NCBI RefSeq assembly: GCF_013170805.1
Contig: NZ_CP051293.1
Span: 3,602,001 to 3,666,000 of the forward strand
Origin: Mesorhizobium sp. NZP2077
Lineage (GTDB): Bacteria; Pseudomonadota; Alphaproteobacteria; Rhizobiales; Rhizobiaceae
Direction of reading: 5' to 3'
DNA length: 64,000 nucleotides
Shown here one piece after another: positions 8,699-16,970 of the stretch. Numbering within the stretch: the stretch's first letter is position 1; each line of letters begins with the position of its first letter. The position numbers and the translations under genes were made by a program. The notes beneath the pieces were generated by a model, which ran no database searches, was not told the DNA's origin, and worked only from the letters and a program-made list of their open reading frames with translations.

Positions 8699-9159
8699 TC
8701 TTCGCCCACATCTCGCGTTCGCTGCGCGACACCTTCCCGGCGAGAGCCTCGGAATGGGCGCTGGCAACCATGCTGTTCGGCTGGTCGGTGATCCTGCACG
8801 CCAGCCCTGACCTGTTCCAAAGCGGCCCTCCCACCTATACGGCGCTTGCCAACATCATGCCGCAGTCAACATGGGCGGCGCTGTGCCTGGTCGTTGGCGG
8901 TGGCCGGCTGGTTGTCCTTGCCGTCAACGGTGCCTGGCGGCGCTCTCCGCATGCGCGCGGGCTATCGGCCTTCATCAGCGCGCTGTTCTGGTTTGAGATC
9001 ACCATCGGCATCCTCCAGGGCGGCTCTTACGGGGTCGGCTTGGCTGTCTATCCGGTGCTGTTCCTTCTCGATTGCTACAATGTCATCCGCGCCTTTGGCG
9101 AAGCGGGCAGATCAGACGCTAACCATAAGCGGGTGGCTGGGAATGGAACTGACGCCTGA
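8695..9159 (+). CDS. Phage-associated multi-pass membrane protein
   Basis: 154 residues with about three or four hydrophobic segments (around residues 20-35, 55-75, 92-108 and 110-128). It is coupled to the o-spanin gene by ATGA and is followed by another membrane-anchored phage protein. No family is recognised. A holin, antiholin or superinfection-exclusion role is possible from position in the lysis block; none can be demonstrated here. Confidence 0.6.
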   Translation: MIFAHISRSLRDTFPARASEWALATMLFGWSVILHASPDLFQSGPPTYTALANIMPQSTWAALCLVVGGGRLVVLAVNGAWRRSPHARGLSAFISALFWFEITIGILQGGSYGVGLAVYPVLFLLDCYNVIRAFGEAGRSDANHKRVAGNGTDA

Positions 9160-9478
9160 GTTGCTTGGAACTGCGGCCGTTGGGGCGGTCGTCGTTGTCG
9201 GGGCTGTCGGCAATTATCTGCGGACACTGCGGGAGAGACCGCGCGGGCTGGATGCCGTGGTCGCCGGCGTCGGCTTCGGCTTCGGCGACAAGGAACAAGG
9301 CGAGCGCGTGATCGCCGTGCTCGACCGTTGCGCCAAGGCGCTGGAAGCGCTGGCTGACAAGCGCTCGGACGAAATGGAAGAAATGCACCGGTCGCTGCTC
9401 GACCGCCTCGATGCCCAGGAGCGCCGCGAGGAGCAGGAAGAACAAACGCCAAGGCGCCATCCGCCGCGCCGCCGCTGA
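9143..9478 (+). CDS. Small membrane-anchored coiled-coil protein, end of prophage operon
   Basis: 111 residues from ATG 9143, overlapping the upstream gene by 17 bases. It has one N-terminal transmembrane helix (about residues 8-25), a Gly-rich turn and a strongly charged C-terminal helix with Glu/Arg-rich heptads ending in a Pro/Arg tail. It is the last gene before a strong terminator. The topology resembles a second spanin-like or a membrane scaffold protein; function unknown. Confidence 0.6.
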   Translation: MELTPELLGTAAVGAVVVVGAVGNYLRTLRERPRGLDAVVAGVGFGFGDKEQGERVIAVLDRCAKALEALADKRSDEMEEMHRSLLDRLDAQERREEQEEQTPRRHPPRRR

Positions 9479-9491
9479 ATTCCTGTCGCCC

Positions 9492-9531
9492 AAAAAAGCC
9501 CGCCGTGCCCGAAGAGGTGCGGCGGGCTTTT
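9492..9531 (+). terminator. Rho-independent terminator of the prophage late operon
   Basis: GCCCGCCG at 9498-9505 pairs with CGGCGGGC at 9520-9527 around a 14-base loop. An A-run precedes and TTTT follows, so the stem can extend by A-T pairs. It lies 13 bases after the last phage gene. Confidence 0.85.
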
Positions 9532-9694
9532 CATCGCCTTGAAGGGTGCCGCTGGCAAGCGGCTTACCTACCGCAGGCCTCACAACGCAACGTCTTAACT
9601 GGCTTCCATATGCTCGACGACAAGAAAAGGCTAAGCGGGATCAAGATGTTAAGGATAACACATTGATTCAACTAACCTTTTTCGATCTATGGGA

Positions 9695-9722
9695 TTGAAA
9701 TCCATAAGCTCTATGCTATCTT
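9695..9722 (+). promoter_or_regulatory. Sigma-70-type promoter of the toxin-antitoxin pair
   Basis: TTGAAA (9695-9700) and TATCTT (9717-9722) are separated by 16 bases, close to the housekeeping consensus, 25 bases before the antitoxin start. The surrounding 150 bases are clearly more AT-rich than the rest of the window. Similarity to consensus is seen; activity is inferred. Confidence 0.55.
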
Positions 9723-9746
9723 TAGGTCGCACATGGGTAGATACGT

Positions 9747-10451
9747 ATGACCGTGCATAGTGATCTTTGGAAGCACCGTTTGAACGTCCCCGCCTATCGC
9801 GTGAAGGACGCGGCTCGCTATGCCGGAACATCAGCGCAGACAGTAGGGAATTGGCAAAGGCTGCGCGGGAACGCGCCAAGCGTCATATCTGGCCGTGACC
9901 CAAACGAACTGCTTTCCTACATGCAGGTCATTGAATTGGGCGTCGTCGCCGCTATGCGGAAGGCTGGCGTTCCGCTCAAATCAATTCGAGACGCTAGGGA
10001 CTATTTGGCGGCCGAATTTGGCTCGCAGCAGCCATTCGCAGAGTACCGCTTCAAGACCGATGGCAAGCAATTGGTCCTCAATTCCGAAGATCTCGATCCG
10101 ACCGTTAAGAACCGCTTGATCATCGTCAGTGAGGCTGGGCAATACGCTTGGAAGGAAATCCTCCAGCAACTTCTTCGGGAGTTTGAATACGCGCCGGACG
10201 ACAAAGGTGTGGTCGTGCGCTGGCGGGTCGCGGGCGTTGACGAGCCGGTATCGATTGATCCTCGCGTAGCGTTTGGGGCGCCTCAAGTTAGCGGGGTGCC
10301 CACATGGGTTTTGCGAGAGCGGTGGGGTAGTGGTGAGGGTCTGAAAGACATCGCCGAAGACTTCACTCTTGAGCCGCACCTTGTCATGTCTGCCTTGCGG
10401 TTCGAAGGAGTGGCGGTTGATCCGGACCGTCCTAATCAGTGGGTGAACTGA
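9747..10451 (+). CDS. VapB45-like antitoxin, MerR-like HTH plus DUF433
   Basis: 234 residues. The N-terminus YRVKDAARYAGTSAQTVGNW reads as a MerR-like helix-turn-helix, and the C-terminal part (GVPTWVLRERWGSGEGLKDI, then a second HTH-like helix) is the DUF433 module typical of VapB45-type antitoxins, which bind their own promoter and a PIN-like toxin. The next gene overlaps it by 13 bases and encodes such a toxin-like protein, supporting the pairing. Autoregulation through the promoter at 9695-9722 is expected by analogy. Codon use and GC look lower than in flanking chromosomal genes, suggesting a transferred cargo unit. Confidence 0.78.
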   Translation: MTVHSDLWKHRLNVPAYRVKDAARYAGTSAQTVGNWQRLRGNAPSVISGRDPNELLSYMQVIELGVVAAMRKAGVPLKSIRDARDYLAAEFGSQQPFAEYRFKTDGKQLVLNSEDLDPTVKNRLIIVSEAGQYAWKEILQQLLREFEYAPDDKGVVVRWRVAGVDEPVSIDPRVAFGAPQVSGVPTWVLRERWGSGEGLKDIAEDFTLEPHLVMSALRFEGVAVDPDRPNQWVN

Positions 10452-10744
10452 CGTTCTATTTCGATAGAACGTTTGGCATCCGATTGCCGGGTGCATTGCG
10501 AACGATTCGACCGCCGGCCAAGATAAGGTGGCATCAGGACGAAGGCTTTCCGGTCGACATGCAGGATGACGATTGGATGGCAGTCATCGGGCCAAGGCGA
10601 TGGGTTGTACTTTCCCAGGATCGCAAATGGCATAAAGTTGAAATCGAGGCCAATGCCGTAAAGCAGCACGGTTTGCGGTGTTTCTATTTCCCGTGCGCTA
10701 GCGAGAATATATGGACTTCGCTTGGCCACTTTGTCCGCCGCTAA
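10439..10744 (+). CDS. VapC45-like PIN-domain toxin, possibly C-terminally short
   Basis: 101 residues from a GTG start at 10439 inside the antitoxin gene. It starts FYFDRTFGIRLPGALR, contains DDDWM, RRWVVLSQDRKW and GLRCFYFPC, matching the order of acidic and hydrophobic blocks in VapC45 PIN-like proteins; these are predicted RNases with Asp residues in the active site. The Mycobacterium VapC45 is longer (about 138 residues as I recall), so the C-terminal helix may be missing here; no clear continuation was found in the other frames. Whether it is active is unknown. Confidence 0.7.
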   Translation: MGELTFYFDRTFGIRLPGALRTIRPPAKIRWHQDEGFPVDMQDDDWMAVIGPRRWVVLSQDRKWHKVEIEANAVKQHGLRCFYFPCASENIWTSLGHFVRR

Positions 10745-10893
10745 GCAGCAGCGTCTTGAAACTGGGTCTGGCCGCTTTCCGTGAGGGGGCGGCCAGATCA
10801 GTTTTCTGATCCTGCACCTTGACCCCTTGAGAGTCACGCCGAATCATCGTTGCCAACGTGTATGAGTCGCTCCTACACTGCAAGGTGGAACTC

Positions 10894-10943
10894 GTCGGAT
10901 TTTGACGGTATTTGGCTAGATCAGTCGGAATTTGACGAAATCT
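10894..10943. repeat. Two imperfect direct repeats, possible insertion-sequence end remnant
   Basis: GTCGGATTTTGACG (10894-10907) recurs as GTCGGAATTTGACG (10924-10937), one mismatch, 30 bases apart. Multiple spaced repeats of this kind are typical of transposase-binding ends of some insertion sequences, but no transposase gene is adjacent, so the remnant idea is inference. Confidence 0.4.
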
Positions 10944-10964
10944 GCCATTGTGTGGCGTAGGGCG

Positions 10965-11159
10965 ATGTCAGACGAAGTAGATCAGGACAAGAGCGGCGAA
11001 GTCCGATTCACGGTATCGTCTCAAACCATGAAGTACTTGGCATGGCTCTCACGCCATACGGTGCTTGGGAAAGGCGAAAACGAGGTTGCACGGCAAGTGT
11101 TGACCCAGCGCCTTGCGGAAATGAGGCAAGAGGATTACCGCGACTGGCAGAAGCCATAA
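10965..11159 (+). CDS. Small hypothetical protein, ribbon-helix-helix-like
   Basis: 64 residues from ATG 10965 (preceded by AGGG at a suitable distance; an upstream ATG at 10932 lies close to the repeats and lacks a ribosome site). The strand VRFTVS followed by two amphipathic helices rich in Arg/Glu resembles small ribbon-helix-helix proteins, often antitoxins or regulators. No partner gene is obvious. A minus-strand frame (11008-11334) overlaps it, so one of the two may not be coding. Confidence 0.5.
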   Translation: MSDEVDQDKSGEVRFTVSSQTMKYLAWLSRHTVLGKGENEVARQVLTQRLAEMRQEDYRDWQKP

Positions 11160-11334
11160 GCCCCCCCTGCGGCTGGGTAGCGCCTACAGGCGGCTTTACG
11201 GTCAAAGCATGCGCCAGCAATTCAATGGGCGCGTCCATGTCGGTTACGGCCCTGTATACCGCCAGTGTCACCGCCACTAGGAGTTCTTCTGGCGTGTGAT
11301 TATCGTTTTCCGGCAGTGGTAAGGGCCGCTTCAT
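11008..11334 (-). CDS. Hypothetical protein, overlaps opposite-strand gene
   Basis: 108 residues. The first 55 residues (MKRPLPLPENDNHTPEELLV onwards) read like a genuine soluble helical protein; the remainder is antisense to the plus-strand gene at 10965-11159 and looks random. The real protein may therefore end early through a sequence change, or the gene may be decaying. Weak ribosome site. Function unknown. Confidence 0.35.
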   Translation of the reverse strand: MKRPLPLPENDNHTPEELLVAVTLAVYRAVTDMDAPIELLAHALTVKPPVGATQPQGGLMASASRGNPLASFPQGAGSTLAVQPRFRLSQAPYGVRAMPSTSWFETIP

Positions 11335-11366
11335 GAGCGGACTATGCGCCTTGTGGCGTTGGCGGT

Positions 11367-11558
11367 CTACCGCCCGATGATCCGATTGATAATGGTTTCG
11401 TCAGGCTCGCAGTCGGTGAAATCCTTCAAGAGCAGCCGGGCATGTTTCGCCCAATGCTCTTCAGCCATGTTTAGCTCGATTACCGACTTCCTGAAGGCGT
11501 TGCGCACAATGTCGAAATCGAAGGCCGAAATGTGTCGGTTTCCATGGTCCTGGTCCAT
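11367..11558 (-). CDS. Small hypothetical protein
   Basis: 63 residues starting at the ATG complementary to 11556-11558, with GGGAG upstream as ribosome site; a longer version to 11618 lacks one. Mostly helical, with HISAFDFDIVRNAFRKSVIE in the N-terminal half and several acidic residues near the end. No known domain. Small orphan genes like this are common near rhizobial genomic islands. Confidence 0.55.
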   Translation of the reverse strand: MDQDHGNRHISAFDFDIVRNAFRKSVIELNMAEEHWAKHARLLLKDFTDCEPDETIINRIIGR

Positions 11559-11767
11559 GATCGTAGCTCCCGAGGATGGGCGGGAGTTTTGCGAACTCTC
11601 AAGCGCCGACGCCCACAACTGCCAGTCAGCGACGATAGCGATTCATAATCCGTTTGATCAAGGGTTCAACGGGATTCCACTGTACGGTTTTTACCAAGGG
11701 CAGAAGGCGAATTGCCATCCTATTATCGTTCGCTAATTTTGGCGCGCGGCGCCCCCAAGTGCCGCAG

Positions 11768-11815
11768 AGTGGCCGGCGCAGGGGATTTCTCAGGCACATC
11801 TCTGCGCCGGCCACT
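11768..11815. repeat. Perfect 14-bp inverted repeat with 20-base loop
   Basis: AGTGGCCGGCGCAG (11768-11781) is perfectly complementary to CTGCGCCGGCCACT (11802-11815), followed by TTTAT. It could be a terminator, an attachment or recombination site, or a miniature element end. It lies immediately before the small gene at 11818. Confidence 0.7.
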
Positions 11816-11817
11816 TT

Positions 11818-12048
11818 ATGAGCCGGGTTTGTCAACGACATAATCGCCGTTGCCACCATGGCGATGCGCTCGACCTTGAAAAGATCAAGGACAAGCTTGG
11901 CCCCGATGCGCCTGCCATGGCGGACGATCTCATCCCCAAACTGAAATGCGCCAAGTGCGGCGGCAAGCAGGTCGGCCTGATCTACTCTCCCGACACCACG
12001 CCAAACGGCAAATACGGTACTGCGCAGGCCGTGAGGGACGGGCGATGA
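11818..12048 (+). CDS. Small zinc-ribbon-like hypothetical protein
   Basis: 76 residues from ATG 11818. It contains Cys/His in the N-terminus (CQRHNRRCHHGDAL) and a CAKCGGK pair later, the spacing of a small zinc ribbon, then LIYSPDTTPNG. It starts three bases after a strong inverted repeat and has no clear ribosome site, so the frame may be the 3' part of an older longer gene (open back to 11737). The stop overlaps the next start (ATGA), suggesting a real two-gene unit. Confidence 0.5.
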   Translation: MSRVCQRHNRRCHHGDALDLEKIKDKLGPDAPAMADDLIPKLKCAKCGGKQVGLIYSPDTTPNGKYGTAQAVRDGR

Positions 12049-12209
12049 CGGGCGCAACCTATGTGGTCAAGGCCTTCGACGATAAGGCGAAGGTCTGGAA
12101 AACAGTGATGTCGACCAAGGACAAAGATCAGGCCGATGCGGCGAAGGCCGCTATCGAACAGGACGGGGTGAGGGCGGAAATCGAGACTATTGGCCGGCAG
12201 AAGCGTTGA
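12045..12209 (+). CDS. Small hypothetical protein
   Basis: 54 residues, ATGA-coupled to the zinc-ribbon-like gene. The pattern TYVVKAFDDKAKVWKTVMST followed by a helix and a final strand resembles a small alpha/beta sandwich. No known family recognised. It is the last gene before the chromosomal serine-cycle operon. Confidence 0.5.
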   Translation: MTGATYVVKAFDDKAKVWKTVMSTKDKDQADAAKAAIEQDGVRAEIETIGRQKR

Positions 12210-12222
12210 CTTTCTTCCGTGT

Positions 12223-12246
12223 CACCTATTGCGCCACCTATTGTGC
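12223..12246. repeat. 12-bp tandem repeat, two copies
   Basis: CACCTATTGCGC (12223-12234) is followed directly by CACCTATTGTGC (12235-12246), one mismatch, and a third partial CAC. Located just after the last island gene. Confidence 0.6.
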
Positions 12247-12460
12247 CACAAAAATGGCCTATGGCGGGAATTTGGCAACAATATCAAAAGCACACACAGG
12301 TGCGGGTGCATCTCGACCGCACCATTTCCCTGGCAAATTGCTGTTGATACAGCCGAGCGAACTCTAAGCGCTCGCCGTTGGGCCGAGACTAGCCGCGGAA
12401 ATCCTGTTTTGCTTGTGCTGACTGCTGGCAAGCCGAGTCGAGTCACCAGACTTGCCGCAT

Positions 12461-12504
12461 CAAAACAAAAGCGACGGCGCGTCATGCCGGCAGCGCCGCC
12501 GTTT
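12461..12504 (-). terminator. Rho-independent terminator of the sgaA-mcl-mtkAB operon
   Basis: Read on the minus strand, CGGCGGCGC pairs with GCGCCGTCG around an 11-base loop and is followed by TTTTGTTTTG. It lies 20 bases beyond the mtkB stop. Confidence 0.7.
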
Positions 12505-12523
12505 CAGAAATCACCTGGATGGA

Positions 12524-13423
<900 letters not shown>

Positions 13424-13436
13424 TTTTCGACCTCCC

Positions 13437-14621
13437 TCAGGCTGCTTTTTTCTTGGCGACCGCGCGCCAGGCGGCGACGGCTTTTTCGGCGGCTTCGGCC
13501 AGCGTGTCGGCGACGATCACCGCCTCGCCGGAATCGGCCAGGATGCGGCGGCCTTCCTCGGCCCTGGTGCCGGAGAGCCGGACCACCAGCGGCACGTTGA
13601 CGCCGACCTCGCGGATTGCCTTGATGACACCTTCGGCGACCCAATCGCAGCGGTTGATACCGGCGAAGATGTTGACCAGGATGGTCTCGACATTCTTGTC
13701 GCCGAGCACGGCGCGGAAGGATTTCGCCACCCGCTCGGGCGAGGCGCCGCCGCCAATGTCGAGGAAGTTGGCCGGCTCGCCGCCGGCGATCTTGATCATG
13801 TCCATCGTCGCCATGGCGAGCCCTGCGCCATTGATGATGCAGCCGATATTGCCGTCGAGGCCGACATAGGAGAGGCCGCGGTCGCTGGCGAAGGTTTCGC
13901 GCGGGTCTTCCTGGCTCTTGTCGCGCAATTCGGAGATTTCCGGCCGGCGAAACAGGGCGTTCTCGTCGAACGACATTTTGGCATCGAGCGCGATCAAATT
14001 GCCGTCGCGAGTCACCACCAGCGGGTTGATCTCCAGCATCGACGCATCATAGTCGCCGAACACCTGATAGCAGCTGAAGATGGTCTCGGTCGCCTTGCCG
14101 ATCAGATTGTGGTCGAGGCCGAGCCCGAAGGCGATCTCGCGCGCCTGGAAGCGTTGCATGCCGACGCCGGGATCGACCGATGTGCGCAGGATGGAATCGG
14201 GCGCCTTCTCGACGATGTCCTCGATCTCCATGCCGCCGGCGGCCGACGCCACGATCATGACGCGCTCTTCCTTGCGGTCGAGCACGAAGCCGACATAAAG
14301 CTCCTGGGCGATGTCGACGGCTTCCTCGAGATAAAGCCTGGAGATCAGCTTGCCGCGTGGTCCGGTCTGCTGGGTCACCAGCTTGCGGCCAAGCATGGCT
14401 TCGGCGGCGCTCGAGATTTCCTCGTCATTGGCGCACAGTTTTATGCCGCCGGCCTTGCCGCGGGCGCCGGAATGAACCTGCGCCTTCAGCACCCATTTGC
14501 CGCCGCCGATCTCCCTGGCACGGTAGGTCGCCTGCTCGGGGCTATAGGCGAGTCCGCCGCGCGGCACATGCACGCCATGCCGGGCGAGCAGTTCCTTGGC
14601 CTGATATTCGTGGATGTCCAT
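13437..14621 (-). CDS. mtkA: Malate-CoA ligase beta subunit (ATP-grasp)
   Basis: 394 residues, starting [17 protein letters not shown], the standard opening of succinyl/malyl-CoA synthetase beta subunits. An ATP-grasp domain follows ([13 protein letters not shown], then the Mg-binding EINPLVV motif) and a C-terminal CoA-ligase domain with GGGASPERV. It forms an alpha2beta2-type complex with the product of the next gene. The pair plus mcl and sgaA identify it as malate thiokinase rather than the TCA enzyme; a second sucCD pair would be expected elsewhere in the genome. Confidence 0.87.
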   Translation of the reverse strand: MDIHEYQAKELLARHGVHVPRGGLAYSPEQATYRAREIGGGKWVLKAQVHSGARGKAGGIKLCANDEEISSAAEAMLGRKLVTQQTGPRGKLISRLYLEEAVDIAQELYVGFVLDRKEERVMIVASAAGGMEIEDIVEKAPDSILRTSVDPGVGMQRFQAREIAFGLGLDHNLIGKATETIFSCYQVFGDYDASMLEINPLVVTRDGNLIALDAKMSFDENALFRRPEISELRDKSQEDPRETFASDRGLSYVGLDGNIGCIINGAGLAMATMDMIKIAGGEPANFLDIGGGASPERVAKSFRAVLGDKNVETILVNIFAGINRCDWVAEGVIKAIREVGVNVPLVVRLSGTRAEEGRRILADSGEAVIVADTLAEAAEKAVAAWRAVAKKKAA

Positions 14622-14641
14622 TTTTTATCCTCCCTGAACAG

Positions 14642-15613
14642 TCAATGCGCTGCTACGCGCGGCTGGCCAAGTTGGCCGGCGCGTTCGATGGCCTCGTTGA
14701 CCACCAACACATTCCTCGCCATGCGCTCCGACGCCGCGTCGATCATCTTGCCGTCGAGCGCCGCCGCTCCCTTGCCTTGCGCCTCGGCCTCCTTCAGCAC
14801 TTCAAGGATGCGCCTGGCGCGGGTGACCTCCTTCTCCGGCGGCGAGAAGACGTCGTTGGCGAGCGCGATCTGCGAAGGGTGGATCGCCCATTTGCCTTCG
14901 ATGCCGAGGGCGGCGGCGCGCCTGGCGCCGGCGATGTAGCCCTCCGGATCGGAGAAATCGCCGAACGGCCCGTCAACGGCGCGCAAACCGTAGGCGCGGC
15001 AGGCGACGGTCATCCGCGACAGCGCGAAGTGCCACTGATCGCCGGGATAATCTGGGTTGAGGCCGCCAATGTTGACGGTGCGCGCCTTGCAGCTTGCGGC
15101 ATAGTCGGCGACGCCGAAATGCATGGCCTCCAGCCGGCCGGGCGTCGCGGCAATGGCCTCGACATTGGCCATGCCGAGCGCGGTCTCGATCAGCGCTTCG
15201 AGGCCGACACGGGTCTTGAAACCCTTGGCCATCTCGATCTGGTTGACCATGGCCTCGACCATGTAGAGATCGGCCGGCACGCCGACTTTCGGCACCAGTA
15301 TGGTGTCCAGCCGGTCGCCGGCTTGTTCCATGACGTCGACCACGTCACGGTACATGTAGTGGGTGTCGAGGCCGTTGATGCGTACCGAGACGGTCTTGCC
15401 CTTGGCGCGCCAGTCGATGTCGTTGAGCGCCTGAATGATGTTCTTGCGGGCACGTTCCTTGTCGGGCGGCGCGACCGCGTCCTCGATGTCGAGGAAGACG
15501 AAGTCGGCGGCGCTGTTGGCCGCCTTGTCGATCATCTCCGGGCTGGAGCCGGGAACAGCGAGCTCGCTGCGCTGCAGCCGCAATTTCCTGAGATGGTTGA
15601 TGGTGTGGCTCAT
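14642..15613 (-). CDS. mcl: L-malyl-CoA / beta-methylmalyl-CoA lyase
   Basis: 323 residues from the ATG complementary to 15611-15613. It is a CitE-like TIM-barrel lyase: RSELAVPGSSPEMIDKAANS near the N-terminus, FVFLDIEDAVAPPDKERAR with acidic Mg2+ ligands, and the IHPSQI block near the C-terminus. It splits malyl-CoA to acetyl-CoA and glyoxylate, the last step of the serine cycle, and may also serve the ethylmalonyl-CoA route. It lies between sgaA and mtkA on one transcript. Confidence 0.9.
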   Translation of the reverse strand: MSHTINHLRKLRLQRSELAVPGSSPEMIDKAANSAADFVFLDIEDAVAPPDKERARKNIIQALNDIDWRAKGKTVSVRINGLDTHYMYRDVVDVMEQAGDRLDTILVPKVGVPADLYMVEAMVNQIEMAKGFKTRVGLEALIETALGMANVEAIAATPGRLEAMHFGVADYAASCKARTVNIGGLNPDYPGDQWHFALSRMTVACRAYGLRAVDGPFGDFSDPEGYIAGARRAAALGIEGKWAIHPSQIALANDVFSPPEKEVTRARRILEVLKEAEAQGKGAAALDGKMIDAASERMARNVLVVNEAIERAGQLGQPRVAAH

Positions 15614-15624
15614 TGTCGGCTCCC

Positions 15625-16815
15625 TCAGGCGGCTTCGGCGACCGGCACGGCGGTCGAGGCGCGGAAATGCTGGATGGCGGCGCCGACGCCGGAGCCCGGA
15701 GCCAGCCGCACGCCGCAATCGAGCAGGGCCATTTCGGCAGCCGACAGCGAGGAAAGCACCATCACCTCGTTCAGCCAGCCGAGATGGCCGATGCGGAAGA
15801 CCTTGCCGAACACCTTGTTGAGGCCGCCGCCGAGCGAGGTCTGGTAGGTGCCGTAGGCGCGCTTGACGATGTCGCCGCTGTCGATGCCTTCCGGCACCAG
15901 GATGGCGCTGACCGTGTCGGAGTGCCATTTCGGCGTCTTGGCACAGAGTTTCAGGCCCCAGGCGTCGGCCGCTTTGCGCACGCCTTCGGCTAGGCGATGA
16001 TGGCGGGCAAAGATGTTCTCCAACCCTTCGTCGGCGATCAGGTCAAGCGAGGCGCGCAGGCCGCGCAGCAGCTGCGTCGCCGGCGTGTAGGGGAAATAGC
16101 CGGCATCGTTGGCGCGGATCATGTCCTCGAAAGAGAAGAAGCAGCGTCGGTGGGTGGCGGTTCGCGAAGCGACAAGCGCCTTCTTGCTGACCGACAGGAA
16201 GCCGAGGCCGGCAGGCAACATGAAGCCCTTTTGCGAGCCGCTGACGGCGCAGTCGACGCCCCATTCTTCCTGTCGGAAGTCGATCGAGCCGATCGACGAC
16301 ACGCCGTCGACGAAGAGCAGGGCAGGGTGGTTTGCATCGTCGAGCGCGGCGCGGCAGCCGGCGACGTCGCTGGTCACACCGGTCGCGGTCTCGTTCTGCG
16401 TGCAGAAGACGGCCTTGATGCGGTGCGTCTTGTCGGCCTTGAGCCGCTCGGCATAGAGCTCAAGCGGCACGCCGGTTCCCCATTCGCAATCGATGACATC
16501 GACCTCGAAGCCGAGGCGCTCGGCCATATCGACCCACAGATGCGAGAACTGGCCGAAGCGCGACATCAGCACACGGTCACCGGGGCTGAGCACATTGGTC
16601 ATCGCCGCTTCCCAGGCGCCGGTCCCCGACGACGGGTAGATGAAGATGCGGCCAGTCTCGTTCTTGAAGACGCGTTTGATGTCCTCGAACAGCGGCAGAG
16701 TGAGATCGGGGAAGGACGCGGCGCGCATGTCCTCCATCGGCAGGTTCATCGCCTGCCGGACCTGTTCGGGGATGTTGGTCGGCCCGGGAATGAAAAGATG
16801 GGTGAAACCGGCCAT
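15625..16815 (-). CDS. sgaA: Serine-glyoxylate aminotransferase
   Basis: 396 residues, class V PLP aminotransferase. N-terminal FIPGPTNIPEQVRQAMN and the PLP-lysine motif SGSQKGFMLPAGLG (Lys196) are characteristic of SgaA/AGXT. It converts serine plus glyoxylate to hydroxypyruvate plus glycine, regenerating glycine for serine hydroxymethyltransferase. First gene of the four-gene serine-cycle operon, with AGGAGG-like ribosome site upstream. The glyoxylate released by Mcl feeds back here, so the operon forms a closed loop. Confidence 0.92.
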   Translation of the reverse strand: MAGFTHLFIPGPTNIPEQVRQAMNLPMEDMRAASFPDLTLPLFEDIKRVFKNETGRIFIYPSSGTGAWEAAMTNVLSPGDRVLMSRFGQFSHLWVDMAERLGFEVDVIDCEWGTGVPLELYAERLKADKTHRIKAVFCTQNETATGVTSDVAGCRAALDDANHPALLFVDGVSSIGSIDFRQEEWGVDCAVSGSQKGFMLPAGLGFLSVSKKALVASRTATHRRCFFSFEDMIRANDAGYFPYTPATQLLRGLRASLDLIADEGLENIFARHHRLAEGVRKAADAWGLKLCAKTPKWHSDTVSAILVPEGIDSGDIVKRAYGTYQTSLGGGLNKVFGKVFRIGHLGWLNEVMVLSSLSAAEMALLDCGVRLAPGSGVGAAIQHFRASTAVPVAEAA

Positions 16816-16926
16816 GATGCGAACTCCTCCTGATCCAGCAAAGCGGTGGTGGGGAGTTTCGTTTCGACGGCTAAAGCCAACAACACCTTGGCGGGTAAGA
16901 TCTCGCCGCGCGCGGGTGGGTTCGGA

Positions 16927-16970
16927 CTACCCGGCAGGCCTACCCGGCGAGTATAAGCTTGGCCTACCCG
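16927..16970. promoter_or_regulatory. Three direct repeats CTACCCG(G), possible regulator sites
   Basis: CTACCCGG at 16927-16934 and 16940-16947 and CTACCCG at 16964-16970 lie between sgaA and the LuxR-type regulator, with centres 13 and 24 bases apart. The third overlaps the stop codon of the regulator gene. Their position upstream of sgaA suggests binding sites for an activator; the owner is unknown. Confidence 0.45.

Larger units (their letters stand above)
12210..12523. other. Gene-free junction between prophage/island and chromosome
   Basis: 314 bases without a supportable gene. It holds a 12-base tandem repeat (12223-12246), a 7-bp stem-loop (GGTGCGG 12299-12305 with CCGCACC 12317-12323) and, at its right end, the terminator of the minus-strand serine-cycle operon. 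No tRNA or att core could be recognised. Confidence 0.5.

Noticed and set aside
1..9478. Gene transfer agent cluster as an explanation of the tail genes
   Set aside because: The lysis genes with spanins, the GH19-like endolysin, fibre-type proteins and cargo genes fit a prophage; the typical GTA gene set is not visible here.
11626..12057. 143-codon minus-strand frame over the zinc-ribbon region
   Set aside because: It overlaps the better supported, ATGA-coupled plus-strand pair (11818-12209) and has no motif.
12299..12323. Stem-loop considered as tRNA arm, att site or terminator
   Set aside because: The 7-bp stem has no T-run and no cloverleaf could be folded around it.
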